A stretch of 15,756 nucleotides of DNA from Chloroflexi bacterium UBA6622 (lineage in GTDB: Bacteria; Chloroflexota; UBA11872). Every line of letters begins with the position of its first letter. Within the stretch, counting starts at the first letter, position 1. The position numbers were made by a program, and so were the translations under genes. The notes beneath the pieces are model-generated. The model was given only the letters and a program-made list of their open reading frames with translations. It searched no databases and was not told the DNA's origin. Positions 7,386 to 13,903 of the stretch are shown here, in pieces. The stretch lies in contig DJHK01000007.1 in the NCBI GenBank assembly GCA_002433065.1, positions 1-15,756 on the forward strand, in the 5' to 3' direction.

Positions 7386-7657
7386 GTGATACCGCCTCCT
7401 TACGCCATCCCGGTCATTGATGGCTTCCAGGCTAGCCATATACGCTAGCGCTAGATGAATCTAGCGAGTTTCGCCATGCATGACGACACATGGCGTGAAG
7501 GTTCTCTCGGGTGAACGTCTGTCCGGCCGCGGTCGATCTCCTCAACGACAAGCTGTCGCGTCGACCGTGGGCGCCAGCACCTCCGAGGCAGCCCCCAGGC
7601 CGCCTCGTATGTTAGTCCCACATCCTGACCCGTTCGAACGGCTCGCCCGTGCAAGCT
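7386..7657. other. 272-base region without a supported gene
   Basis: This stretch lies upstream of the VOC gene and downstream of the unrecognised gene, both leftward. Two short open frames (7451-7654 minus and 7480-7677 plus) lack ribosome sites and any protein-like pattern and are not called. The part nearest the VOC start holds a dense group of CTAG sites and an inverted repeat, described separately. The rest shows nothing I can name, and no terminator with a T-run is seen. Confidence 0.5.
7431..7495. promoter_or_regulatory. CTAG cluster and 7-base inverted repeat upstream of the VOC gene
   Basis: CTAG occurs at 7432, 7445, 7451 and 7461, four times in 33 bases, including the 10-base palindrome CTAGCGCTAG (7445-7454). 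Just beyond it CGCCATG (7472-7478) and CATGGCG (7489-7495) form a perfect 7-base inverted repeat with a 10-base loop. The position, within about 110 bases upstream of the VOC start, fits an operator or a leader hairpin. The role is inferred from position and symmetry only. Confidence 0.35.
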
Positions 7658-8509
7658 CTACGATGCGCGCAAGATGACATTCTTGGCCGGAAAGGCTCGT
7701 GTCTCATGGTAGACCGTCGGCGACGGTCGAGTCTGCCTTACTGGTTCGGGAGGGTGATCCTCTGGATCCCATAGCTCCAACCGGTCACGTCCACGAACTT
7801 CGTGAAACCAGGCTTTCTCGCTCTCTGCCGGTTCGATTTCACGCCGCAGAATAAACTCGACGTAGTCAAAGGAACTAAACGCAACTTCGGCTAGAAACAC
7901 ACGATCCAACCCTCGGCCATCCCAGGTCGTCAGGTCGGGAAGAATCACCGGGCCACAGCACAGCTGGAACTTGGCATGCTCCGGATCCAGGTTCATTAAT
8001 CGGATCGGGAACTCGATACGGATGTCGAGGCCGGTTGAGGCATCGCGATAGGTGGTTTGCCCATTGATGACATCTCCAGCTTGCGTAGCCTCATTGACCC
8101 CTTCGCCATTTGTTAGAGCGTCAACATTAGACCGGTCAACCAGGGCAAAGTCCATGTCCGAATATCGCTCACTGAACGGTGCACGTCCTCGCACTTCTCG
8201 TTCGCTCGACGGACGTCGCGCGATTGGCACGACGGCGTCGCGGCCAAAACAAGCTCGCCATTCTCCACTCGGAATCATAAAGAACTGATCGGTCGCGATC
8301 GTCATCTCAGTTCGGCAGGGGTACGAAAGGTAGAACGGTGTCTCCACACCGGTGTCTGGCTCAATCACGAACATCGTCGAATCAACCTGCGTCCGCACGC
8401 GGTACACGTCGCCCGGATCTCCGACAAATCCCCCATCCCATTTGTAGTAGGGATGTCGTCCACGGGGCTGGGTGGTCCACGTGATAAATGATCGAGTGAA
8501 ATCTAGCAT
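7658..8509 (-). CDS. Conserved-looking protein of unknown function, about 283 residues
   Basis: I do not recognise this protein. It starts best at the ATG at 8509 because a G-rich tract sits just before it; a TTG at 8527 in the same frame would add six residues. There is no signal peptide or membrane segment, so it should be cytosolic. The sequence is rich in beta-type alternation and aromatic residues: 'FITWTTQPRGRHPYYKWDGG' early, 'DQFFMIPSGEWRACFGRDAV' near residue 95, 'LDIRIEFPIRLMNLDPEHAK' near 165, 'VFLAEVAFSSFDYVEFILRR' near 205, and an acidic C-terminal part with 'DPEDHPPEPV'. Codon use and an open frame of this length with intact beta pattern support a real gene. It is upstream of the VOC gene on the same strand and divergent from the SDR gene, so it may belong to the same small-molecule pathway. 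No catalytic motif can be named. Confidence 0.75.
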   Translation of the reverse strand: MLDFTRSFITWTTQPRGRHPYYKWDGGFVGDPGDVYRVRTQVDSTMFVIEPDTGVETPFYLSYPCRTEMTIATDQFFMIPSGEWRACFGRDAVVPIARRPSSEREVRGRAPFSERYSDMDFALVDRSNVDALTNGEGVNEATQAGDVINGQTTYRDASTGLDIRIEFPIRLMNLDPEHAKFQLCCGPVILPDLTTWDGRGLDRVFLAEVAFSSFDYVEFILRREIEPAESEKAWFHEVRGRDRLELWDPEDHPPEPVRQTRPSPTVYHETRAFPAKNVILRAS

Positions 8510-8520
8510 CAGCCCCCCCC
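8510..8520 (-). promoter_or_regulatory. Ribosome binding site made of an eight-G tract
   Basis: Read on the minus strand, the bases before the ATG at 8509 are A, eight G (8520-8513), then CTG. The G tract is the only possible Shine-Dalgarno for this gene. It lets 16S rRNA pair in several registers, and the tract is prone to length change, which would alter spacing to the ATG and, for the upstream TTG start, the frame. Confidence 0.5.
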
Positions 8521-8527
8521 TCAGCAA

Positions 8528-8714
8528 CTCATTACGGCGTTGGCCCGTCCATAGTTTCGCATGGACCGGCGCAACGTTGCTTTGGCACGCAGGACCTCAC
8601 GAACCCGGGCCTGGCCCACCTCAGGGATGGGTGCCTCTTGGGGCCGATACCGGTATGCTTCGATCTCGGATCAACGGAGACTTGTGCTCACCAAACAGAA
8701 AGACGTGAAAGAAA
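8528..8714. promoter_or_regulatory. Divergent intergenic region with a 10-base palindrome
   Basis: This 187-base gap separates the leftward unrecognised gene and the rightward SDR gene, so it should contain both promoters. At 8647-8656 lies the perfect palindrome ATACCGGTAT with a central CG, the sort of symmetry used by dimeric repressors of the LacI/GntR kind. It is about 60 bases before the SDR start, a suitable place for an operator. No regulator gene is present in the window. Promoter hexamers are not clear. Confidence 0.4.
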
Positions 8715-9500
8715 GTGCCTGACCCCATAAACGTAATGGTGACTGGAGCGACTGGAAAGATTGGCCAGACGCTAATGGAGGATTTGGACGATCGATTCAC
8801 CCTCACGGGCACCTCCCGAAGCCCTAATGACGACCCACGATTCATTCAGTTGGACTTTGACGATGTGGACGCGGCCGCCGAGGCTTTTGCCGGCCAGGAC
8901 GTCGTGGTCCACATGCACGCCAAATCCAACCACAACACCGACAACTTCGACGAATACTTGGGCCCGAATGTGGTTGGCGCGTGGAACGCGTACGAAGCCG
9001 CGCGCAAGGCCGGTGTCCGACGCCTTATTTACGCCAGTTCTAACCACGCCACCGGCTGGTATGAAATGGTCGGCGATCGATGCGATGCCGAATCGCTGCC
9101 AAGGCCAGATGGCATATATGGGGCAGCCAAGGTCTGGGGAGAAACCGTCGGACGCTATTTCTCGGACCGCTTTGGCCTTGAAGTCATCGTGCTACGAATT
9201 GGCAGCTATGAATATCGGGCCAAGCCAACGGATTTCACAATGGGCCCCCGCATCCTATCGACCTGGCTGAGCGATCGAGACCTCGTAAACCTAACTGAAC
9301 GGGCAATTCTCGCGCCCGACATAAAATATGGAATCTATTACGGCATCTCGGCGAACGCCCGAGCGTATTGGGACATCACCAACGCCGTTAGCGAACTTGG
9401 ATACCGTCCGGTCGACAACGCCGAGAACTATGCCTCGGAAGTCTTGACCAAGGGCGGCGTGTACACCTTATGGGGATTCGAAGTCGAAGGAATGGTCTAA
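8715..9500 (+). CDS. Extended SDR, uronate-dehydrogenase-like NAD(P)-dependent oxidoreductase
   Basis: A 261-residue short-chain dehydrogenase/reductase. The Rossmann nucleotide motif is 'TGATGKIG' (10-17), the active-site pair is Tyr135 and Lys139 in 'YGAAK', and the serine is Ser108 or Ser109 in 'YASSNHATGWY'. The run 'SSNH', then 'LRIGSYEYRA' and 'PRILSTWLSDRDLVNLTERA', with the ending 'ELGYRPVDNAENYASEV', follows the order of bacterial uronate dehydrogenases, which oxidise galacturonate or glucuronate to the aldarolactone; Arg179 before STW is at the place of the carboxylate-contacting arginine. The closely related NAD-dependent epimerases cannot be fully excluded. The GTG start has an A/G-rich upstream sequence rather than a clean site. 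It is the first gene of a rightward set with the aldo/keto reductase and the isomerase. Confidence 0.88.
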   Translation: MPDPINVMVTGATGKIGQTLMEDLDDRFTLTGTSRSPNDDPRFIQLDFDDVDAAAEAFAGQDVVVHMHAKSNHNTDNFDEYLGPNVVGAWNAYEAARKAGVRRLIYASSNHATGWYEMVGDRCDAESLPRPDGIYGAAKVWGETVGRYFSDRFGLEVIVLRIGSYEYRAKPTDFTMGPRILSTWLSDRDLVNLTERAILAPDIKYGIYYGISANARAYWDITNAVSELGYRPVDNAENYASEVLTKGGVYTLWGFEVEGMV

Positions 9501-9559
9501 CGACATGTTGCATGTCATGATCCGATCGAAAGTCGCTCCTTCAGACATAGGACCTCGAC
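9501..9559. promoter_or_regulatory. Gap with inverted repeat between SDR and aldo/keto reductase genes
   Basis: Directly after the SDR stop, GACATG (9502-9507) and CATGTC (9511-9516) form a perfect 6-base inverted repeat around TTG. It could be a protein-binding site or a small hairpin within the transcript. AGGA lies about eight bases before the aldo/keto reductase ATG and is its likely ribosome binding site. Confidence 0.35.
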
Positions 9560-10495
9560 ATGCCACCAGGTGACACCTCCCTGCCAACCCGTAGTTTTGG
9601 TCGACATCCCGACAGATTTTCCCTAATCGGCCTTGGAGGCGGGCATCTCTCACGGTCCTCAGTCACCGACGCCGAAGCCGACGTCGTAATTAAGGCCGCC
9701 ATCGATTCGGGCATCACCTTCATGGACACCGCATGGGATTACGGATACGGGGCATCCGAGACCAGATACGGTCGGGCCCTTAGGGGGCGCCGCGACGATG
9801 TTTTCCTCATGACTAAGGTCTGCGCCCGCGATGCAAAAACTGCACGCATACAACTGGAGGAAAGTCTTCAGCGGCTTCAAGTGGACCAAGTTGACCTTTG
9901 GCAATTGCACGAAGTTAATTACGACAACGATCCGGAGTGGATCTTTGAAGCCGGAGGTGCCATTGAGGCGCTCCTAGAAGCCCGCGAGCAAGGCAAAGTC
10001 CGATACATCGGATTTACGGGACATAAGAGCCCCCACATCCTTCGAGCCATGCTCGACATGGACATCGAATGGGATTCCTGCCAAATGCCCATCAGCCCCT
10101 TTGACAGCTCGTTTAGGAGCTTTGGTCGTGAAATCCTGCCACTCCTGAATGCACGAGGCATTGCGTGCCTGGGCATGAAGTCGCTCGGCGGAAATGGGCA
10201 ATTTGTCGGTGTCGGAGGTGTCACCGCCCAACAGTGCCGGCGCTACGCCCTTTCACAAAACATTTCAGTGTTGATATGCGGCATGGTCAATGACGATGAC
10301 CTCCAACAGGATCTGGAAATTGCCAAAAACTTCGAGCCTATGCCGGAGGCCGAGCAGGAACAACTGTTGATGGCTATAAGGCGGGAGGCCACTGACGGAC
10401 GCCACGAGTATTTCAAGACCACCACCTACTTCGATCATGAGTACCACCGTAGCGCGCACGGATATCCGGAGTTCGCCGAAATTCGCAATCGCTAA
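9560..10495 (+). CDS. Aldo/keto reductase
   Basis: A 311-residue NAD(P)H-dependent oxidoreductase of the AKR superfamily. The catalytic tetrad can be placed as Asp56 ('FMDTAWDYGYG'), Tyr61, Lys86 ('LMTK') and His117 ('LWQLHEV'). The family signatures 'IGLGGGHL' near the start, 'GASETRYGRALRGRRDDVFL' (64-83), and 'EARE.GKVRYIGFTGH' about 145-160 are all clear, as is the nucleotide-binding 'LGMKSLGGNG' region about 210-220. Length is normal. Proteins of this branch act on sugars, aldehydes or related carbonyls; the substrate here is unknown. It follows the SDR gene by 59 bases and precedes the isomerase gene by 2 bases, so translational coupling with the latter is likely and a joint sugar or sugar-acid pathway is the best reading. 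Confidence 0.93.
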   Translation: MPPGDTSLPTRSFGRHPDRFSLIGLGGGHLSRSSVTDAEADVVIKAAIDSGITFMDTAWDYGYGASETRYGRALRGRRDDVFLMTKVCARDAKTARIQLEESLQRLQVDQVDLWQLHEVNYDNDPEWIFEAGGAIEALLEAREQGKVRYIGFTGHKSPHILRAMLDMDIEWDSCQMPISPFDSSFRSFGREILPLLNARGIACLGMKSLGGNGQFVGVGGVTAQQCRRYALSQNISVLICGMVNDDDLQQDLEIAKNFEPMPEAEQEQLLMAIRREATDGRHEYFKTTTYFDHEYHRSAHGYPEFAEIRNR

Positions 10496-10497
10496 AC

Positions 10498-11316
10498 GTG
10501 CGCCTGGCCGTATGTAACAAGACGCTTGACGATCGACCGATCGAGGCTTTTTTTGAACTCGCGGCAGATGCAGGGTTCGATGCTGTCGAGATAATCCCGG
10601 GATCACTAGGCACGCCGATAATGGATGCTGACCCGGCTATGCGAGTCCAAATCCTCCAAGTCGCGCGAGCAATGGGCCTGGACTTCGTCGCCATGAACTC
10701 GCTCTTCGAACATGCACCGCACCTGAACCTGGTCACCCGCGATGAAATCCTGCGTCAACGTTCGGCCGATGAATTAGTCGCGATTGTTCGCCTCGGATCG
10801 CATATGGGGGTCAGCACGATTGTCGTAGGATCTCCGCGGCAACGCCACGCCCCGATCGACGCCACCTTTGCCGAGGCCACGGACCTATTCATCGCAGAAC
10901 TCACGCCGGCCGCAAATCTGGCGCAGAATCTCGACATCACCCTGTGCCTCGAACCGCTTGTCCCATCCCTCACGAATTTTATGAATGACACCATTGAGGG
11001 CATATCGGTCATACAACGGATGAATCATCCCGCGGTCAAACTCGTGCTGGATGTAAAGCAAATCGCTCGGGAATCACGGAGCTTTGAGAGGGCCCTTGAT
11101 ATGGCCTTACCGTGGCTGGCCCATGTCCACGTAAACGATGCCAACATGCAGGCGCCCGGGGAGGGCGATACTGATTTTCTCCCGATCGTTCGCGCTCTAA
11201 AAACTGCCGGCTACATGGGAGTTATGTCAATAGAAGCCTTTGGGTTTTCTGAAGACCCTAAGCTGGTCCTGCCTCGATCCCGAAAGTATCTGGACGCAGT
11301 TATCGAAGCATCCTAG
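10498..11316 (+). CDS. Sugar phosphate isomerase/epimerase family (xylose-isomerase-like TIM barrel)
   Basis: A 272-residue protein with the TIM-barrel pattern of the AP-endonuclease-2-like sugar isomerase family. Likely metal and substrate ligands can be placed at Glu152 ('LCLEPLVPS'), Asp185 ('LVLDVKQIA'), His211 ('HVHVNDANM') and Glu246 ('SIEAFGF'), the usual order for this fold. 'MRLAVCNKTL' at the start and 'ELAADAGFDAVEI' are typical of the first barrel strand and helix. The GTG start lies two bases after the stop of the aldo/keto reductase gene, which points to coupled translation. Members isomerise or epimerise ketoses, inosose or hydroxypyruvate-like substrates; the true one is not evident. 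The gene ends in a CTAG that is shared with the convergent GNAT gene. Confidence 0.9.
   Translation: MRLAVCNKTLDDRPIEAFFELAADAGFDAVEIIPGSLGTPIMDADPAMRVQILQVARAMGLDFVAMNSLFEHAPHLNLVTRDEILRQRSADELVAIVRLGSHMGVSTIVVGSPRQRHAPIDATFAEATDLFIAELTPAANLAQNLDITLCLEPLVPSLTNFMNDTIEGISVIQRMNHPAVKLVLDVKQIARESRSFERALDMALPWLAHVHVNDANMQAPGEGDTDFLPIVRALKTAGYMGVMSIEAFGFSEDPKLVLPRSRKYLDAVIEAS
11313..11316. other. Tail-to-tail stop-codon overlap (CTAG)
   Basis: The palindrome CTAG supplies the TAG stop codon of the isomerase gene on the plus strand (11314-11316) and of the GNAT gene on the minus strand (11313-11315). There is no room for a terminator between the two convergent genes, so their transcripts must overlap. 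Confidence 0.9.
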
Positions 11317-11966
11317 AGCGTCACGCGCACCTTGCGTTCCATGTAGAGGAGCCCGGGCGACCCCGTCATCCGTTCCAACCCCTTGGACAGCCGCCGGCCT
11401 CGTTCCACGTAACCATGACGCTCATAGAGGCGGATAGCTGCCGTGTTATCAATAAGCACCTCTAACCCGACGGCCTCAGCGCCAGCCCGTCGGGCAGCCT
11501 CGTAGGCATGCTGGATCAATCCGCTCCCAATACCTCGACCCCTAGCATGTGAGGCCACCGCCAGATTCGACACATAGTACGCACGGGACGCATCGGATGG
11601 CCGAGCACTCACAAGGTGTCGAAGCCTCCAGAGCAGAAGCCCGGTGCCGATCACGCCATACACTTGGATGGCTGCACGAATCGTACGAATTTCTCGGCCA
11701 ACCGAAATGGGTCTGGGATAGTGTCCAATCACACCCACGACGGTCTCACCCTCGATAGCAACGTCCGCCAAGTCAAAGCTCCACAGACCTCCGGGCAACT
11801 CAAACAGACCACTGAATCGACGTTCAGCCAAAACCGGATCTCCATCGCCGAACACCGGGCCCGCCAATTGACGAGCGGCATACGCAATCAATCGGCCACA
11901 ACTGGTCGCGTCCGAAGAACGGGCAGGACGAATGCTTCTCAATGAGCAACTCGGGTTGTGTACCAC
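11313..11966 (-). CDS. GNAT-family N-acetyltransferase
   Basis: A 217-residue acetyl-CoA-dependent transferase. The acetyl-CoA pyrophosphate loop is 'ARGRGIGSGLIQHAYEAARR' (141-160), preceded by the beta-4 strand 'YYVSNLAVASH' and followed by 'LEVLIDNTAAIRLYERHGYVERGRR' (168-192), the usual motif A/B ending. The N-terminal 'LRSIRPARSSDATSCGRLI' begins the GNAT fold. The substrate may be an amine or protein N-terminus and cannot be told from sequence. The GTG start has a GGGGA-type site upstream. The gene lies 72 bases after the membrane EEP gene on the same strand and may be the last gene of that unit. Its stop codon overlaps that of the convergent isomerase by four bases. Confidence 0.9.
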   Translation of the reverse strand: MVHNPSCSLRSIRPARSSDATSCGRLIAYAARQLAGPVFGDGDPVLAERRFSGLFELPGGLWSFDLADVAIEGETVVGVIGHYPRPISVGREIRTIRAAIQVYGVIGTGLLLWRLRHLVSARPSDASRAYYVSNLAVASHARGRGIGSGLIQHAYEAARRAGAEAVGLEVLIDNTAAIRLYERHGYVERGRRLSKGLERMTGSPGLLYMERKVRVTL

Positions 11967-12038
11967 ACACCTAGATCCCCACGACCCTCACGGTCCGAAC
12001 CCCACGACAAACAATGACGAGCACAAACCCAGGAGCGG

Positions 12039-13880
12039 TCAGGAAGCAAGTCGCATCCGGGCCCACACCAACAAGTGATCGGAAGCGGTGGAATTACCAG
12101 TAAGCGTCTCTGCAGACATCAGGTCAGCCGTCGAAAATATATAGTCAATGCGTTCAAGTGGCCCACCCGAAGGATAGGTCATAGGGCCGTCCAGATTACT
12201 ATCGCTAAACCCGGCCTTATCCAGCGTCCGAACAACCGCTGTACCAGCTTCGGCGTTCATATCGCCAACCAAAAGAGTCCGTGGCCCTTGGTTCCATGAT
12301 TCCAGTATCCGCACAACCTGGGATGCTCGGGTGGGGGCCCCATCAGCCTCATGATCAAGATGCGTATTAATGATGGTGACCGAGGTCCCTAGAGCCTCAA
12401 GATTGAGGGTCTGAAACCCACGAGGGATACGTCCTTTCGAATTGAAATGGGTGTTCTGCACCTTCTCTACCGGCAACGAGGTCAGCACAGCATTCCCCCA
12501 AAGATCACCTGCGTTCGCACCGAAATAAGCCGGCATGTCCAAGCGTTTCGACAGCCACGACAGGGAATCAGCAGCTCCAGATATCACCCAGCCACGGCCC
12601 ACTTCTTGGAGGGCAACGATTTCCGCCGGGTGTTGTTCCAGTTCACGGGCAACGGCCTCAAGATCAAATCGGCTACTCGCACCAAAGCCCTGCCGGATGT
12701 TGTACGTCACGACACGAACATCAGCAGATGTGGCGGTCAGAGGCTGTGGGGACGGCGGAGCGGACATCAGACCAACAAGCAATGGAGGCAGAAAACAAAG
12801 CACCTCGACTCGCCAAACCGAAAGGCCCCGATGTTTTGGTGCAAAGCGTTCCGACCAGACTCGATCACGTCGGAAAAGCTCTGTCCCAAGAGCAGGAACG
12901 GCAACGCTGGCCAGCGCAGCCGGGAGCACCCATGTAGGTCCATAGAAGGAATAAAACACAAACAACAGGACAACGAATATCAGGCCGCTGATTGTGAGGC
13001 TGGAAATCGTCCAGGCTGCCGTTCCATCTTGTTGGTCTGAGGAAAACAATGACGTCGTGATCACCGAAAGACCTAACCCGATGACGGCTATACCGACAAC
13101 ATTAAATCCTGGCACTGACCCAACCAGCATCGCCCCAAGGGCAAGTGCCCCCGCACCCATCAGGACGTGCATCCGAGCACCCAACCTTCCACTGGTTACC
13201 GCCCACCCCGCCCATGCCAAACCCACGACAGCGCCCGCGGCGACCCAGATCATGGTCGCACGAAGATCCACCGCATCCGGGGCCGCCGCTTGGCCGAAGT
13301 TTCCTGAATAGGCCATAAAGACAACCATGGCAGGGCCGACGCCAAGCAATGACGAACTCTTACGAAGCCCTGAAAACCTGCCTGGCTCCAACGCCGTGAC
13401 ATGGCCGCCGACCAAGACCACCATAGCCATTATCAAAACCAAGACCACGGCCAGGGGTGACGAACTAAACGGGGCGTCGACGGTGACAAAGACCGACCGA
13501 ATTGCCACATCAATCGCAAAGGCCACTGCTGCACCATAGCCAGCGGCCTGGCCCAACGAGGCTACCGACAGCGCAAGAACCCATCCAAACGCAATGGTTC
13601 CCGCCGCCCCCAAAATGATATCTACCGTCGGGTCACCGACCAGTTGACCAATAACGGCTGCACCAGCGAGCACGAGGACCGACGCGAAGCGCGCCCAGCG
13701 TAGGCCCAGCACCAACGCAAGGAGACCGGCAAGACTCCAAGCGGCGAACACACCCGCAACGACCAAGAGGAGAATTACCCGATCAGACGTCTCACCCAAA
13801 ACCCAGAAGGTTTGGGTCGTGAAGACTCGGACTGCCTGAAACCCCAACACAAATACGACAGCCGCAAAAAGCACGCTCAT
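12039..13880 (-). CDS. Multi-pass membrane protein with C-terminal endonuclease/exonuclease/phosphatase domain
   Basis: A 613-residue two-part protein. Residues about 1-370 contain around ten hydrophobic segments, e.g. 'LFAAVVFVLGFQAV', 'VILLLVVAGVFAAW', 'LAVVLVLIMAMVVLVGG', 'LIFVVLLFVFYSFYG'. Residues about 385-613 form an EEP domain with every catalytic motif in place: 'VVTYNIRQG', 'IVALQEVG', 'IINTHLDHE', 'LLVGDMNAE', 'ERIDYIFST' and 'SDHLLVW'. EEP enzymes are Mg2+-dependent phosphodiesterases that act on nucleic acids, inositol phosphates or lipids; the membrane anchoring favours a lipid or cell-surface substrate over DNA, as does the general resemblance to CWH43/PGAP2IP-like architecture, but this is inference. 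AGGAGAGG before the ATG is a clear ribosome site. It starts 23 bases after the argG stop, so the two are co-transcribed. Length is normal for membrane EEP proteins. Confidence 0.88.
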   Translation of the reverse strand: MSVLFAAVVFVLGFQAVRVFTTQTFWVLGETSDRVILLLVVAGVFAAWSLAGLLALVLGLRWARFASVLVLAGAAVIGQLVGDPTVDIILGAAGTIAFGWVLALSVASLGQAAGYGAAVAFAIDVAIRSVFVTVDAPFSSSPLAVVLVLIMAMVVLVGGHVTALEPGRFSGLRKSSSLLGVGPAMVVFMAYSGNFGQAAAPDAVDLRATMIWVAAGAVVGLAWAGWAVTSGRLGARMHVLMGAGALALGAMLVGSVPGFNVVGIAVIGLGLSVITTSLFSSDQQDGTAAWTISSLTISGLIFVVLLFVFYSFYGPTWVLPAALASVAVPALGTELFRRDRVWSERFAPKHRGLSVWRVEVLCFLPPLLVGLMSAPPSPQPLTATSADVRVVTYNIRQGFGASSRFDLEAVARELEQHPAEIVALQEVGRGWVISGAADSLSWLSKRLDMPAYFGANAGDLWGNAVLTSLPVEKVQNTHFNSKGRIPRGFQTLNLEALGTSVTIINTHLDHEADGAPTRASQVVRILESWNQGPRTLLVGDMNAEAGTAVVRTLDKAGFSDSNLDGPMTYPSGGPLERIDYIFSTADLMSAETLTGNSTASDHLLVWARMRLAS

Positions 13881-13903
13881 GGGACCTCTCCTGTCACGAC
13901 CAG

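Noticed and set aside
7451..7654. Small minus-strand gene in the 272-base gap
   Set aside because: No ribosome binding site, basic low-order composition without a recognisable fold, and it overlaps an equally open plus-strand frame.
11977..12008. Direct repeat CCCCACGAC (two copies 23 bases apart) as an attachment site or iteron
   Set aside because: Only two 9-base copies, one overlapping the GNAT ribosome site, and no integrase or replication gene is near.
12447..13040. Plus-strand open frame of 197 codons over the EEP gene
   Set aside because: It lies antisense to the EEP and membrane coding region, with no ribosome site and a non-protein-like composition.
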